Shown here: positions 1-6,163 of the stretch, piece by piece
Numbering within the stretch: the stretch's first letter is position 1
Layout of the letters: each line of letters opens with the position of its first letter
Origin: Betaproteobacteria bacterium
Lineage (GTDB): Bacteria > Pseudomonadota > Gammaproteobacteria > Burkholderiales > SG8-39
Direction: 5' to 3'
DNA length: 6,964 bases
Assembly (NCBI GenBank): GCA_029858545.1
Contig: JAOUFA010000190.1
Coordinates: 1-6,964 of the forward strand
Translations under genes and position numbers: made by a program
The notes under the pieces: model-generated
Databases searched by the model: none
Seen by the model: only the letters and a program-made list of their open reading frames with translations
Told to the model about the DNA's origin: nothing

Positions 1-2
1 CG

Positions 3-308
3 ACATTGCCCGACGCGCTACGCTTTGCCTCGATGCTGGTCTTCTCGGCCTGCGCGGGGGTCATCCCGGCGAGCATCTTCTCCGGTGTCCCCGCGCACGC
101 GAAGACCCCGCAACACATCGGCACCACCAACGGCATGGTGATGCAAAGCTCCCAAGCCGGGCAGTTCTTCGGACCCATCGCGCTCGCCTGGCTGGCGACG
201 CATTTCGGCAACTGGGGCGCCACGCTCGGTGCGATGCTCGCGTTCGCCGCGCTGGGCGCGCTTTGCGGCTGGTCGATCTCGGTGCTTGAGCGCCGGAGAT
301 CGCATTGA
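3..308 (+). CDS. MFS transporter, C-terminal end (5' truncated by window)
   Basis: Only the last 101 residues or so are inside the window; the reading frame is open to the left edge and stops at TGA 306-308. The fragment is strongly hydrophobic, with about three membrane segments (roughly residues 8-28, 50-67 and 70-93 of the visible part), followed by a short basic tail (LERRRSH), as expected for a cytoplasmic C terminus. The segment around HIGTTNGMVMQSSQAGQFFG, ahead of the final helix pair, resembles the last third of major facilitator superfamily permeases, in the style of the CynX/NimT branch. The substrate cannot be inferred from this fragment. It converges on the downstream lipoprotein gene with only 54 nt between the two stops. 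The MFS call is fairly secure; any subfamily call is a guess. Confidence 0.75.
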   Translation, partial: TLPDALRFASMLVFSACAGVIPASIFSGVPAHAKTPQHIGTTNGMVMQSSQAGQFFGPIALAWLATHFGNWGATLGAMLAFAALGALCGWSISVLERRRSH

Positions 309-362
309 AGCGGCTGGCTCACCCGCCGCCCACGGCGAAGGAGCCCTCCTCTCGCCGCCGGC

Positions 363-701
363 CTACCGGCTGCTGGCCGAATAATTGAAGCTGCGCAGAA
401 CCCCTTTGCCATCGAAGCGCGCTTGCAACGTCTTCATCGCGGGACTGATATCGGGCAGTTCGCCCTTTGCAAAAATGTAGGTCCATTCGTCGAGCCGCTC
501 GCCGCTCGCGTCCATTGCGATTCCCGTGCTCATCGGCGCGCCAAGCCAGCCCCGCACCTGCGTCTGCGTCGTCTCGCCGCGCACCGCGCGAGTTTCGAAG
601 GTTTTCAGATCGAAATCCTTGCCTACCTGTACCGATGCACAGGCGCCAAGCGCGAGCGACGCCGCAACCCCCACTATCGCCAAACGCATTCTCGTGTTCA
701 T
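363..701 (-). CDS. BamE/SmpA-OmlA-like outer-membrane lipoprotein
   Basis: This 112-residue protein has a lipoprotein signal: basic MNTRMR, a hydrophobic stretch at residues 7-19, and a lipobox L18-G19-A20-C21. Cys21 is therefore the predicted lipidated residue after signal peptidase II cleavage. The mature part carries a motif at residues 41-56 (RGETTQTQVRGWLGAP), matching the 'G-TT---V---LG-P' signature of SmpA/OmlA (BamE-like) domains. It continues with an EWTYIF strand (72-77) and a final FDGKGVLRSFNYS strand, also typical of the fold. The ATG at 699-701 is supported by a purine-rich GAGGAG site (707-712 on the plus strand, read as complement) 5 nt upstream. There is no +2 Asp after Cys21, so outer-membrane sorting by Lol is expected. 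It may not be BamE itself: family members are often paralogues of unknown function, and no BAM-related neighbour is seen. Confidence 0.8.
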   Translation of the reverse strand: MNTRMRLAIVGVAASLALGACASVQVGKDFDLKTFETRAVRGETTQTQVRGWLGAPMSTGIAMDASGERLDEWTYIFAKGELPDISPAMKTLQARFDGKGVLRSFNYSASSR

Positions 702-787
702 GCTCTCTCCTCTCGATCAAATGAAACGGCTTTCGCCGCGACACCGCATCCGACCGTGATCCGATTGCGCCGCCGCGTTTACACGGT

Positions 788-793
788 ATTCTA
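788..793 (-). promoter_or_regulatory. Possible -10 box for the BamE-like lipoprotein gene
   Basis: Read on the minus strand these bases give TAGAAT, five of six matches to the sigma-70 -10 consensus, 86 nt before the lipoprotein ATG. The sequence 17 nt further upstream (GTCTGG) is a poor -35, so this is only the best candidate in the gap and could be chance. Confidence 0.2.
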
Positions 794-874
794 CAGATCC
801 GCCCGCTCTCCCAGACGCTGGAATGTCGCCCCCCGCCCCGGAACGCGCCACTCTCAAATCCGAACGTGAATTCC

Positions 875-907
875 TTGACAGCCTGAAATTCAGGCCCGCC
901 CTAACAT
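875..907 (+). promoter_or_regulatory. Candidate promoter with a palindromic operator in its spacer
   Basis: A perfect TTGACA (-35 consensus) sits at 875-880 and is immediately followed by the palindrome GCCTGAA-A-TTCAGGC at 881-895 (7-bp arms around one central base). A -10-like TAACAT (four of six matches) lies at 902-907. This leaves a leader of about 26 nt to the ATG at 940 of the membrane-protein gene. The spacer of 21 nt is longer than the optimal 17, so unaided sigma-70 use would be weak. Long spacers bearing a dyad are a known feature of MerR-family-activated promoters; a repressor site is the simpler alternative. The boxes and palindrome are seen directly; promoter function is inferred. 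Confidence 0.4.
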
Positions 908-939
908 AGTCCTCCGCGACAAACTGTGCACTCGATGCC

Positions 940-1671
940 ATGAACGTCTCCGACCCGATACTCGCGGCGATGATCGCCGCGAGCGCCACGCTCTTCACGG
1001 CGTTTCTCAACCTGCGCCTGACCTGGCGCAAGGAAATGAAAGATCGCGCGCGCGGCCAGCCCATCACCCCGAAGAACCGCCGCGGCCCGATTCTCACGGT
1101 CGTTGTCATGATGCTCGCCTCGGCAGTCGCCGGTTTTGCGTTCTCGCAATATCTGATCGCACAAGGCGAGCACGACGCCCGCAGCCAGCAAGCCGAGGTG
1201 CATGCCAAGCTCGCCGAAATCTCCGCGGCGACCAGGCGCCTGGAACAAGCGCGTACTGAGGAGCGCGGGAAGGCCGACGCCGCAGCGCAACGCGCCGAAA
1301 CCGTTCGTGCGGGCGAGGAAGGCGTCGCGGCCGTCGCCAGCGTCGCCGCCTGCAACGCCCGACACACTGCCTCCGCCAAGGGCACGGTAGCCTGCACCGA
1401 GCGCGACGCGGTGCAGATCGGCGTGTGTGCCGCGGTACCGCTTGCGGCGCAGGTCAAGGACGTGGCGCTTTACACGCGCTTCGAGGACAGTCAGCAGCTC
1501 TGGTCCGAGAGTTCGGTGGCGCCCGGCGAAGACGCCGGCCAGGCACGCTTCCAGGACAAATACTATGAGCAGCCCGACAGCGCGACCAGCAAGCAGGTTT
1601 GCTTCCGTTTTGCGAATTGGGACAGCGGGCGGGGGCGGTTGGCGCGGATCGTGGTCAAGTACGGGCTCTGA
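940..1671 (+). CDS. Unrecognised two-helix membrane protein with coiled coil and cysteine-containing C-terminal domain
   Basis: I do not recognise this 243-residue protein. It has a hydrophobic segment near residues 5-25, a strongly basic loop (26-49, rich in Arg and Lys), and a second hydrophobic segment near 51-70. A charged, Ala/Gln/Glu-rich helix at about 75-127 is likely to form a coiled coil. The C-terminal region has four cysteines (138, 152, 163, 221) and an aromatic, beta-like end (VCFRFANWDSG, then ARIVVKYGL). The basic loop should be cytoplasmic by the positive-inside rule, placing both the N terminus and the large C-terminal domain in the periplasm, where the cysteines could pair. 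The ATG at 940 is the first possible start after an in-frame TAG at 907-909, but it has no clear Shine-Dalgarno sequence. Ordinary amino-acid composition and third-position GC favour this strand over the Arg/Gly-rich frames opposite. No function is assigned. Confidence 0.7.
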   Translation: MNVSDPILAAMIAASATLFTAFLNLRLTWRKEMKDRARGQPITPKNRRGPILTVVVMMLASAVAGFAFSQYLIAQGEHDARSQQAEVHAKLAEISAATRRLEQARTEERGKADAAAQRAETVRAGEEGVAAVASVAACNARHTASAKGTVACTERDAVQIGVCAAVPLAAQVKDVALYTRFEDSQQLWSESSVAPGEDAGQARFQDKYYEQPDSATSKQVCFRFANWDSGRGRLARIVVKYGL

Positions 1672-1850
1672 CAGGCTGCCGATTCCTTGCCTGGATCGAT
1701 CGATACGCAACGCATAGCCGGTTCATATTGATCCCGACTTGATCCGTGGCGCGAAACGCAACGGATTGGATCGAGAAAAGTATAACGAAGCCGCCACAGC
1801 CGAACCTCCTAGGCAGGACGCCGTGCTGGCGGAAACGTCAACCCTGCGCT

Positions 1851-2258
1851 TCAACCTTTGAGCAGCGCGTCAATTCCCGCCTGCGCGATCTGCTCGTCCT
1901 CGTGCGATTGGACGCCCGATACCCCGACCCCGCCGACGCACACACCGTCGACGACGATCGGCAGGCCGCCCTGCACCGGCAGAATGCCGGGCATCTTGAG
2001 CATCGACACACGGCCGCTTTTCACGCGTTCCTCCCAGTTGCCGCTCGAGCGACGCGAGACGGCCGCCGTACGCCCCTTGCCGAGCGCGATCTCGGCGTTC
2101 GCCGGCGTCGCACCGTCCATGCGCTGAAATGCGAGCAAGTGGCCGCCATCGTCGAGAATCGCGACTGCGACGTTCCAGTTGTTGCGCCGAGCCTCGGCTT
2201 CCGCCGCAGCGTAGATCTTGCGGCAGTCCTCCAGGGTGAGCATCGGGCGGGTTTTCAT
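1851..2258 (-). CDS. GlcG/HbpS-type heme-binding-like small protein (PF03928, formerly DUF336)
   Basis: This 135-residue, single-domain protein has the size and signatures of the GlcG/HbpS/PduO-C family. They are an N-terminal helix (LTLEDCRKIYAAAEAEA), the strand and turn AVAILDDGGHLLAFQRMDGA at 31-50, and a C-terminal glycine-rich block running from LPVQGGLPIVVDG (93-105) to GGVGVSG (109-115) and EDEQIAQAG (120-128). There is no signal peptide, so it should be cytosolic. Some family members bind heme or corrinoid, or form the C-terminal part of PduO; most have no proven role. I chose ATG 2256-2258 over an upstream in-frame TTG at 2265-2267, because AAGGAAGG lies 9 nt before the ATG but directly abuts the TTG. 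It follows the prpE stop by 5 nt and is probably the last gene of the acuI-prpE operon. A job tied to propionyl-CoA metabolism is inference only. Confidence 0.85.
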   Translation of the reverse strand: MKTRPMLTLEDCRKIYAAAEAEARRNNWNVAVAILDDGGHLLAFQRMDGATPANAEIALGKGRTAAVSRRSSGNWEERVKSGRVSMLKMPGILPVQGGLPIVVDGVCVGGVGVSGVQSHEDEQIAQAGIDALLKG

Positions 2259-2263
2259 CTTTC

Positions 2264-4162
2264 TCAACCTTCCTTCAGGGAGTTGCGAATTTGCTCGAGA
2301 GCGCCGGGATCCTCGATCGTCGTAAGATCGCCCGGATCGCGCCCCTCCGCGAGCGCCTGAATCAGGCGGCGCAGGGTCTTGCCCGATCGCGTCTTCGGCA
2401 GCAGGGTCACGAAGTGTACCGCTCTGGGTCGCGCGATCGCGCCAAGCTGGTTATCGACCGTCTGCATCACCTCCTTCTCCAGATGCTTGCGCCCCTCGGC
2501 GCTCACGAGCTTCGATGTGTCCTTCGCGACCGCGAAGGCGAGCGGCATCTGCCCTTTCAGCGCATCGGCGACGCCGACCACCGCGCATTCGGCAATATTG
2601 GCGTGCATGCTGACGGCCTCCTCGATCTCGCGCGTGCCCAGGCGATGCCCGGCGACGTTGATCACGTCGTCGGTGCGCCCGAGAATGAAGTAGTAGCCGT
2701 CCTGGTCGCGAATGCCCCAGTCGAAAGTCGAGTAGACCATCTTCTTGGAGAAGTTCGAGAAGTAGGTTTTGACGAAGCGCTCATCGTCGCCCCAGACGGT
2801 CGACATGCAGCCCGGCGGCAGCGGCGGGACGATCGCGACCACGGCCTTTTCGTCGGCTCCCGCCTCGGAGGCGTCGCTTTCGCGCAACAGCCGCAAATCG
2901 TAGCCGTAGACCGCGAATGAGGGACTGCCGTATTTGAGCGGCGTCTTCTCGACACCCGGCATCGCCGAAAGAATCGGCCAACCGCTCTCGGTCTGCCAGT
3001 AGTGATCGACCACCGGTTTCTTGAGCGCTTCGGCGATCCACTGGTGCGTCGGCTCATCAAGCGGCTCACCAGCCAGAAACAGGTGCTTGAGCGACGACAG
3101 GTCATATTTCGACAAATAGGCGGGGTCCTGCTTCTTCAGCACGCGAATCGCAGTCGGCGCCGAGAACATCACGTTCGCCCGGTGATCCTGCACGATCTTC
3201 CACCAGATGCCCGCGTCGGGCCGGACCGGCACGCCCTCGTACATGATCGTCGTCATCCCTGCGAGCAGAGGCGCGTAGACGATGTACGAATGGCCGACCA
3301 CCCAACCGATGTCGGAGGTGGTGAACATCGTCTCGCCCGCGTCGCCGCAGAAAATGTGCTTCATCGATGCCGCGAGCGCCACCGCGTAGCCACCGACATC
3401 ACGCTGCACGCCCTTCGGTTGGCCGGTGGTGCCCGAGGTGTAGAGGATATAGGAAGGCTCGTTCGACTCGACCCAGGTGCATGCCACCCGGGCACCAGCG
3501 TGCTGCGCGGCGAGCTCCTGCCAGTCGACATCGCGCCCTGCGACATTCCGCATGTTCACATCGAAACCACGGCGCAGGATCAGAACCTTCGCGGGGGGAT
3601 TCTTCGCCAGGCGCAGCGATTCGTCGACGAGCGGCTTGTAGAGCACGGTCTTGCCCATGCGGCTTCCGCCATCAGCGGTCAGCATCAGACTGGGTCGGGC
3701 GTCGTCGATGCGCGCCGCGAGGCTCGCTGCGGCGAAACCGCCGAACACCACCGAGTGGACCGCGCCGATCCGCGCACAGGCGAGCATCGCGAAGAATGCC
3801 TCGGGGACCATCGGCATATAGATGATCACGCGGTCGCCCTTTTTGACGCCCAGCGAAACCATCATCGCCGCGACGCGCTGCACCTCCGCATGCACTTCGC
3901 GGTAGGTGAACGACTTCTCCTGGTTCACCTCGGTGGAGATCCACACCAGCGCTTTCTGCTCGCCGCGCGCGGCGAGATGGCGATCGAGCGCGTTGTGGCA
4001 CAGGTTGGTCTCGCCGCCGACGAACCACTTCGCGAAAGGCGGGCGCGCGTATTCCAGCACCTTGCCGAAAGGCTTGTGCCAATCGATCAGCTTCGCCTGT
4101 TCTGCCCAGAATCCATCCCGATCCTCGATCGAACGGCGGTGAAATTCACGATAGCCAGCCAT
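2264..4162 (-). CDS. prpE: Propionyl-CoA synthetase (propionate--CoA ligase)
   Basis: This 632-residue, AMP-forming acyl-CoA synthetase activates propionate with ATP and CoA to propionyl-CoA in the cytosol. Length and sequence fit PrpE rather than AcsA, which is usually somewhat longer. The N terminus has the family's YREFHRRSIEDRDGFW and the FVGGETNLCHNALDRHL block (47-63). Adenylation motifs are complete: the phosphate-binding loop YTSGTTGQPKG (241-251), YWQTESG (388-394) and the hinge region GRTDDVINVAGHR (495-507). The catalytic lysine is K595 in PKTRSGKTLRR; in Salmonella PrpE the equivalent lysine is reversibly acylated by Pat and deacylated by CobB, so similar control is likely here. 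The start has a strong AAGGAGGAGG site (4168-4177, complement). It lies 57 nt after acuI on the same strand, which suggests one transcript. Activity on acetate or acrylate as well is possible. Confidence 0.93.
   Translation of the reverse strand: MAGYREFHRRSIEDRDGFWAEQAKLIDWHKPFGKVLEYARPPFAKWFVGGETNLCHNALDRHLAARGEQKALVWISTEVNQEKSFTYREVHAEVQRVAAMMVSLGVKKGDRVIIYMPMVPEAFFAMLACARIGAVHSVVFGGFAAASLAARIDDARPSLMLTADGGSRMGKTVLYKPLVDESLRLAKNPPAKVLILRRGFDVNMRNVAGRDVDWQELAAQHAGARVACTWVESNEPSYILYTSGTTGQPKGVQRDVGGYAVALAASMKHIFCGDAGETMFTTSDIGWVVGHSYIVYAPLLAGMTTIMYEGVPVRPDAGIWWKIVQDHRANVMFSAPTAIRVLKKQDPAYLSKYDLSSLKHLFLAGEPLDEPTHQWIAEALKKPVVDHYWQTESGWPILSAMPGVEKTPLKYGSPSFAVYGYDLRLLRESDASEAGADEKAVVAIVPPLPPGCMSTVWGDDERFVKTYFSNFSKKMVYSTFDWGIRDQDGYYFILGRTDDVINVAGHRLGTREIEEAVSMHANIAECAVVGVADALKGQMPLAFAVAKDTSKLVSAEGRKHLEKEVMQTVDNQLGAIARPRAVHFVTLLPKTRSGKTLRRLIQALAEGRDPGDLTTIEDPGALEQIRNSLKEG
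2268..2275 (-). promoter_or_regulatory. Ribosome binding site of the PF03928 gene, inside the prpE 3' end
   Basis: On the minus strand these bases read AAGGAAGG, 9 nt before the ATG at 2258. They encode the last prpE codons (Lys-Glu-Gly), so ribosomes finishing prpE pass directly over this site. This suggests translational coupling and decides the start of the small gene. Confidence 0.7.
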
Positions 4163-4219
4163 GCTCGCCTCCTCCTTGACCGATTCTTCTTCGCGTTGCC
4201 TAGCGCAGCCCAGTCTCCA

Positions 4220-5212
4220 TCACGCGTTCAGGTCGACCACGATGCGCCCCTTCGTCTGAGCCGCGATGAATTGCTCGAACACCGACGGCAACTCCGCGAA
4301 CGGGATGGTCCGTGCCAATTCCTTGAGATGCGCTGGCCGCATGTCGCCCGCGAGGCGCTGCCAGACCTTCTCCCTCACCGGCATCGGGCAGTTGACCGAA
4401 TCGATGCCGAGCAGATTCACGCCGCGCAGGATGAAGGGCAGCACGGTTGTATTCAAACTATGGCCCGCCGCCAGTCCGATCGAAGCGATGCAGCCTCCGG
4501 TCTTCATGCTGCTGGCCATCCACGCCAGGGTATCGCCGCCGAGGTTATCGATTGCGCCGGCCCACAGCGCCTTGTCGAGCGGCCGGATCTTGGCCAGATC
4601 GAGTTCGCTGCGGAGCTTCACTTCCTTCGCTCCCAGGCCCTTCAGGTAATCGGCCTCCTGCGCCTTGCCGGTGAGCGCGACCACGTGATAGCCCAGCCGA
4701 GTCAGCGCGTCGATCGCGATCGAACCGACACCGCCGGTGGCGCCATCGACAATTACCGGACCGTTCTCGGGCATCAGGCCGTTCGCCTCCATGCGAACAA
4801 TGGCGAGCCCCGCGGTGAAACCGGCGGTGCCGAAGGCCATGGCGTCCCAGAGGGTCAGGCCCTTCGGCAGCTTCACCAGCCAGTCGGCCGGCAGGCGCGC
4901 GTATTCGGCATAGCCGCCATGGTGCTTGACGCCCAGGTCGAAGCCGGTGGCGAGCACCGCGTCGCCCTTGGCGAAGCGCGCGTCCGAAGAGGACACGACA
5001 GTGCCGGAGAAATCGATTCCGCCTATGCACGCCGGCCGCAGCAGGATCTTGCCCTTGCCGGTCGCGGCGAGCGCGTCCTTGTAATTCACATCCGAATAGG
5101 CGACACGCACCACCACCTCGCCGGGGTCGAGCTCGTCGAGAGAGAACTCGACGAACCCGGCTTCGATTCTCTTTTCGATTTCGCTGATTCTGAATGCCTT
5201 GAACTTCTGCAT
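4220..5212 (-). CDS. acuI: NADPH-dependent acrylyl-CoA reductase (AcuI/YhdH family)
   Basis: This 330-residue medium-chain dehydrogenase/reductase closely matches the zinc-independent AcuI/YhdH group, which reduces acrylyl-CoA to propionyl-CoA with NADPH. Visible signatures are YSDVNYKDALAATGKGK (39-55), GGIDFSGTV (64-72), TGFDLGVKHHGGYAEYAR (89-106), the nucleotide-binding GATGGVGS loop (157-164) and LLGIDSVNCP (267-276). The cysteine/histidine set that binds structural or catalytic zinc in alcohol dehydrogenases is absent, as expected for this group. The ATG at 5210-5212 is preceded by GGGAGG (5217-5222, complement) 4 nt away. As first gene ahead of prpE it fits a propionyl-CoA-forming unit. 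It may act in acrylate, DMSP or 3-hydroxypropionate assimilation, or in detoxifying acrylyl-CoA. Automatic annotation often names such proteins quinone oxidoreductase; the AcuI motifs make that less likely. Confidence 0.9.
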   Translation of the reverse strand: MQKFKAFRISEIEKRIEAGFVEFSLDELDPGEVVVRVAYSDVNYKDALAATGKGKILLRPACIGGIDFSGTVVSSSDARFAKGDAVLATGFDLGVKHHGGYAEYARLPADWLVKLPKGLTLWDAMAFGTAGFTAGLAIVRMEANGLMPENGPVIVDGATGGVGSIAIDALTRLGYHVVALTGKAQEADYLKGLGAKEVKLRSELDLAKIRPLDKALWAGAIDNLGGDTLAWMASSMKTGGCIASIGLAAGHSLNTTVLPFILRGVNLLGIDSVNCPMPVREKVWQRLAGDMRPAHLKELARTIPFAELPSVFEQFIAAQTKGRIVVDLNA

Positions 5213-5237
5213 GATGCCTCCCGAAGCTGGAGCGCCA

Positions 5238-5243
5238 ATTCTA
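5238..5243 (-). promoter_or_regulatory. acuI: Possible -10 box of the acuI-prpE operon
   Basis: Read on the minus strand these bases give TAGAAT (five of six matches to TATAAT), about 25 nt before the acuI ATG. There is no recognisable -35 at the usual distance, so an activator or another sigma factor would be needed, or the match is chance. Confidence 0.25.
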
Positions 5244-5276
5244 GCCCGATCGCGCGCACGGCGAGATGCTTGCGTC

Positions 5277-5282
5277 TATACT
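5277..5282 (+). promoter_or_regulatory. Possible -10 box of the FAH-family gene
   Basis: TATACT matches the -10 consensus at five of six positions and lies 61 nt before the ATG at 5344, in the gap divergent from acuI. The region 16-18 nt upstream is only GC-rich and shows no -35 box. The two divergent -10 candidates lie within about 45 nt, so one regulator could affect both genes. Confidence 0.25.
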
Positions 5283-5343
5283 TTTCTGCTCGCGGTGTCG
5301 GCCCCGCCGGCCCCATCTCCACCACACAGAACTTGAGCGTCTC

Positions 5344-6111
5344 ATGCAACACTGGCTGCGATTCGAACAGGCGGGCCGTGCCGGTTTCGGCAGACTCGAG
5401 GGCACGACCATCCTCGTCCATACTGGCGACATGTTTACCGGTGCATCGCCCATCGGCGAGACCCTCGATCTCGCCGCGGTAACGCTGCTGACCCCCACCG
5501 TGCCAGGCAAGATGATCGCGCTGTGGAACAACTTCCACGCGCTCGCGGCCAAGCTGGACGCCGCGATTCCGGCCGAGCCGCTGTACTTCTTCAAGTCATC
5601 GAATTCCTTTCTCGCGCACGGCGGCACGATCCGCAAACCGGCCTTCTACGACGGCAAGGTGGTCTATGAAGCCGAACTGGGCGTGGTGATCGGCCGGCGC
5701 TGCAAGGCGGTGACCGAGACCGAAGCCGATGCCTGCATCTTCGGCTACACCTGCGTGAACGACATCACCGCCGCGGAGGTGCTCAACCGCGATCCCGCCT
5801 TCGCGCAGTGGTCACGCGCCAAAAGCTATGACAGCTTCGGCGTGTTCGGCCCAGTCATCGCCACCGGGCTCGACCCGGCGACGCTCACGGTGCGGCTGCT
5901 CCTCAACGGCCAGGAACGGCAGAACTATCCGGTCGCCGACATGATCTTTTCGCCGCGCCGGCTGGTAAGCCTGCTCTCGCAGGACATGACGCTCGAACCG
6001 GGTGACGTGATCTGCTGCGGCACTTCGGTCGGGGTCGGATCGATGAAGCCGGGCAGCAGCGTCGAGGTGACGATCGAAGGGATCGGCAGTCTCGTCAACC
6101 GATTCGAATAG
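5344..6111 (+). CDS. Fumarylacetoacetate hydrolase (FAH) family protein
   Basis: This 255-residue cytosolic enzyme belongs to the FAH superfamily, which cleaves, isomerises or decarboxylates beta-keto and acylpyruvate-type acids with Mg2+ or Mn2+. The catalytic domain begins near residue 53 (PGKMIALWNNFHALAAK). The metal ligands are visible as E109 and E111 in VVYEAELGVVIGRR and D140 in YTCVNDITAAEV, with the conserved Lys160 in RAKSYDSFGVFGP. The C-terminal glycine loop is GTSVGVGS (226-233), with Ser where many members have Pro. ATG 5344 was chosen because the family-like sequence starts at MQHWLRFEQ. The 26 in-frame residues upstream (from an ATG at 5266) are Arg/Cys/His-rich and unlike the family, although only a weak GAG precedes 5344. 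The true substrate (homoprotocatechuate pathway, acylpyruvate or oxaloacetate types) cannot be read from sequence. Confidence 0.88.
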   Translation: MQHWLRFEQAGRAGFGRLEGTTILVHTGDMFTGASPIGETLDLAAVTLLTPTVPGKMIALWNNFHALAAKLDAAIPAEPLYFFKSSNSFLAHGGTIRKPAFYDGKVVYEAELGVVIGRRCKAVTETEADACIFGYTCVNDITAAEVLNRDPAFAQWSRAKSYDSFGVFGPVIATGLDPATLTVRLLLNGQERQNYPVADMIFSPRRLVSLLSQDMTLEPGDVICCGTSVGVGSMKPGSSVEVTIEGIGSLVNRFE

Positions 6112-6163
6112 CGAAGGGCTGGATAGGGAGGCCATTCCTTCTCGTCTTGCCCGGCGCCCCGCT

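Noticed and set aside
357..370. Small hairpin GCCGG-CCTA-CCGGC at the convergent ends of the MFS and lipoprotein genes.
   Set aside because: The stem is only 5 bp, overlaps the lipoprotein stop codon and has no T-run; such matches are common in GC-rich DNA.
717..1710. Minus-strand open frames opposite the 940-1671 membrane-protein gene.
   Set aside because: They are Arg/Gly/Ala-rich with no hydrophobic segments or motifs that make sense, while the plus-strand frame has ordered helices, a coiled coil and normal composition.
1781..1832. Possible terminator after the PF03928 gene: CCGCCA and TGGCGG as distant arms followed on the minus strand by a T-rich stretch.
   Set aside because: Only 6 bp pair across a loop of about 30 nt, and the T-rich stretch is interrupted. 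It may have weak activity but is not supported well enough to list. The rest of the 1672-1850 gap shows nothing clear.
5266..5343. N-terminal extension of the FAH-family protein from an upstream in-frame ATG.
   Set aside because: The extra 26 residues are Cys/Arg/His-rich, do not resemble a signal peptide or the family, and contain the TATACT promoter candidate. The family-like sequence starts at the ATG at 5344.
3002..5482. Very long plus-strand open frame (826 codons) antisense to prpE and acuI and running into the FAH-family gene.
   Set aside because: It lies opposite two well-recognised enzymes, is full of Arg, His and Asp without any domain or plausible composition, and crosses gene boundaries. 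In GC-rich DNA the antisense frame often lacks stops, so its length is not evidence of coding.
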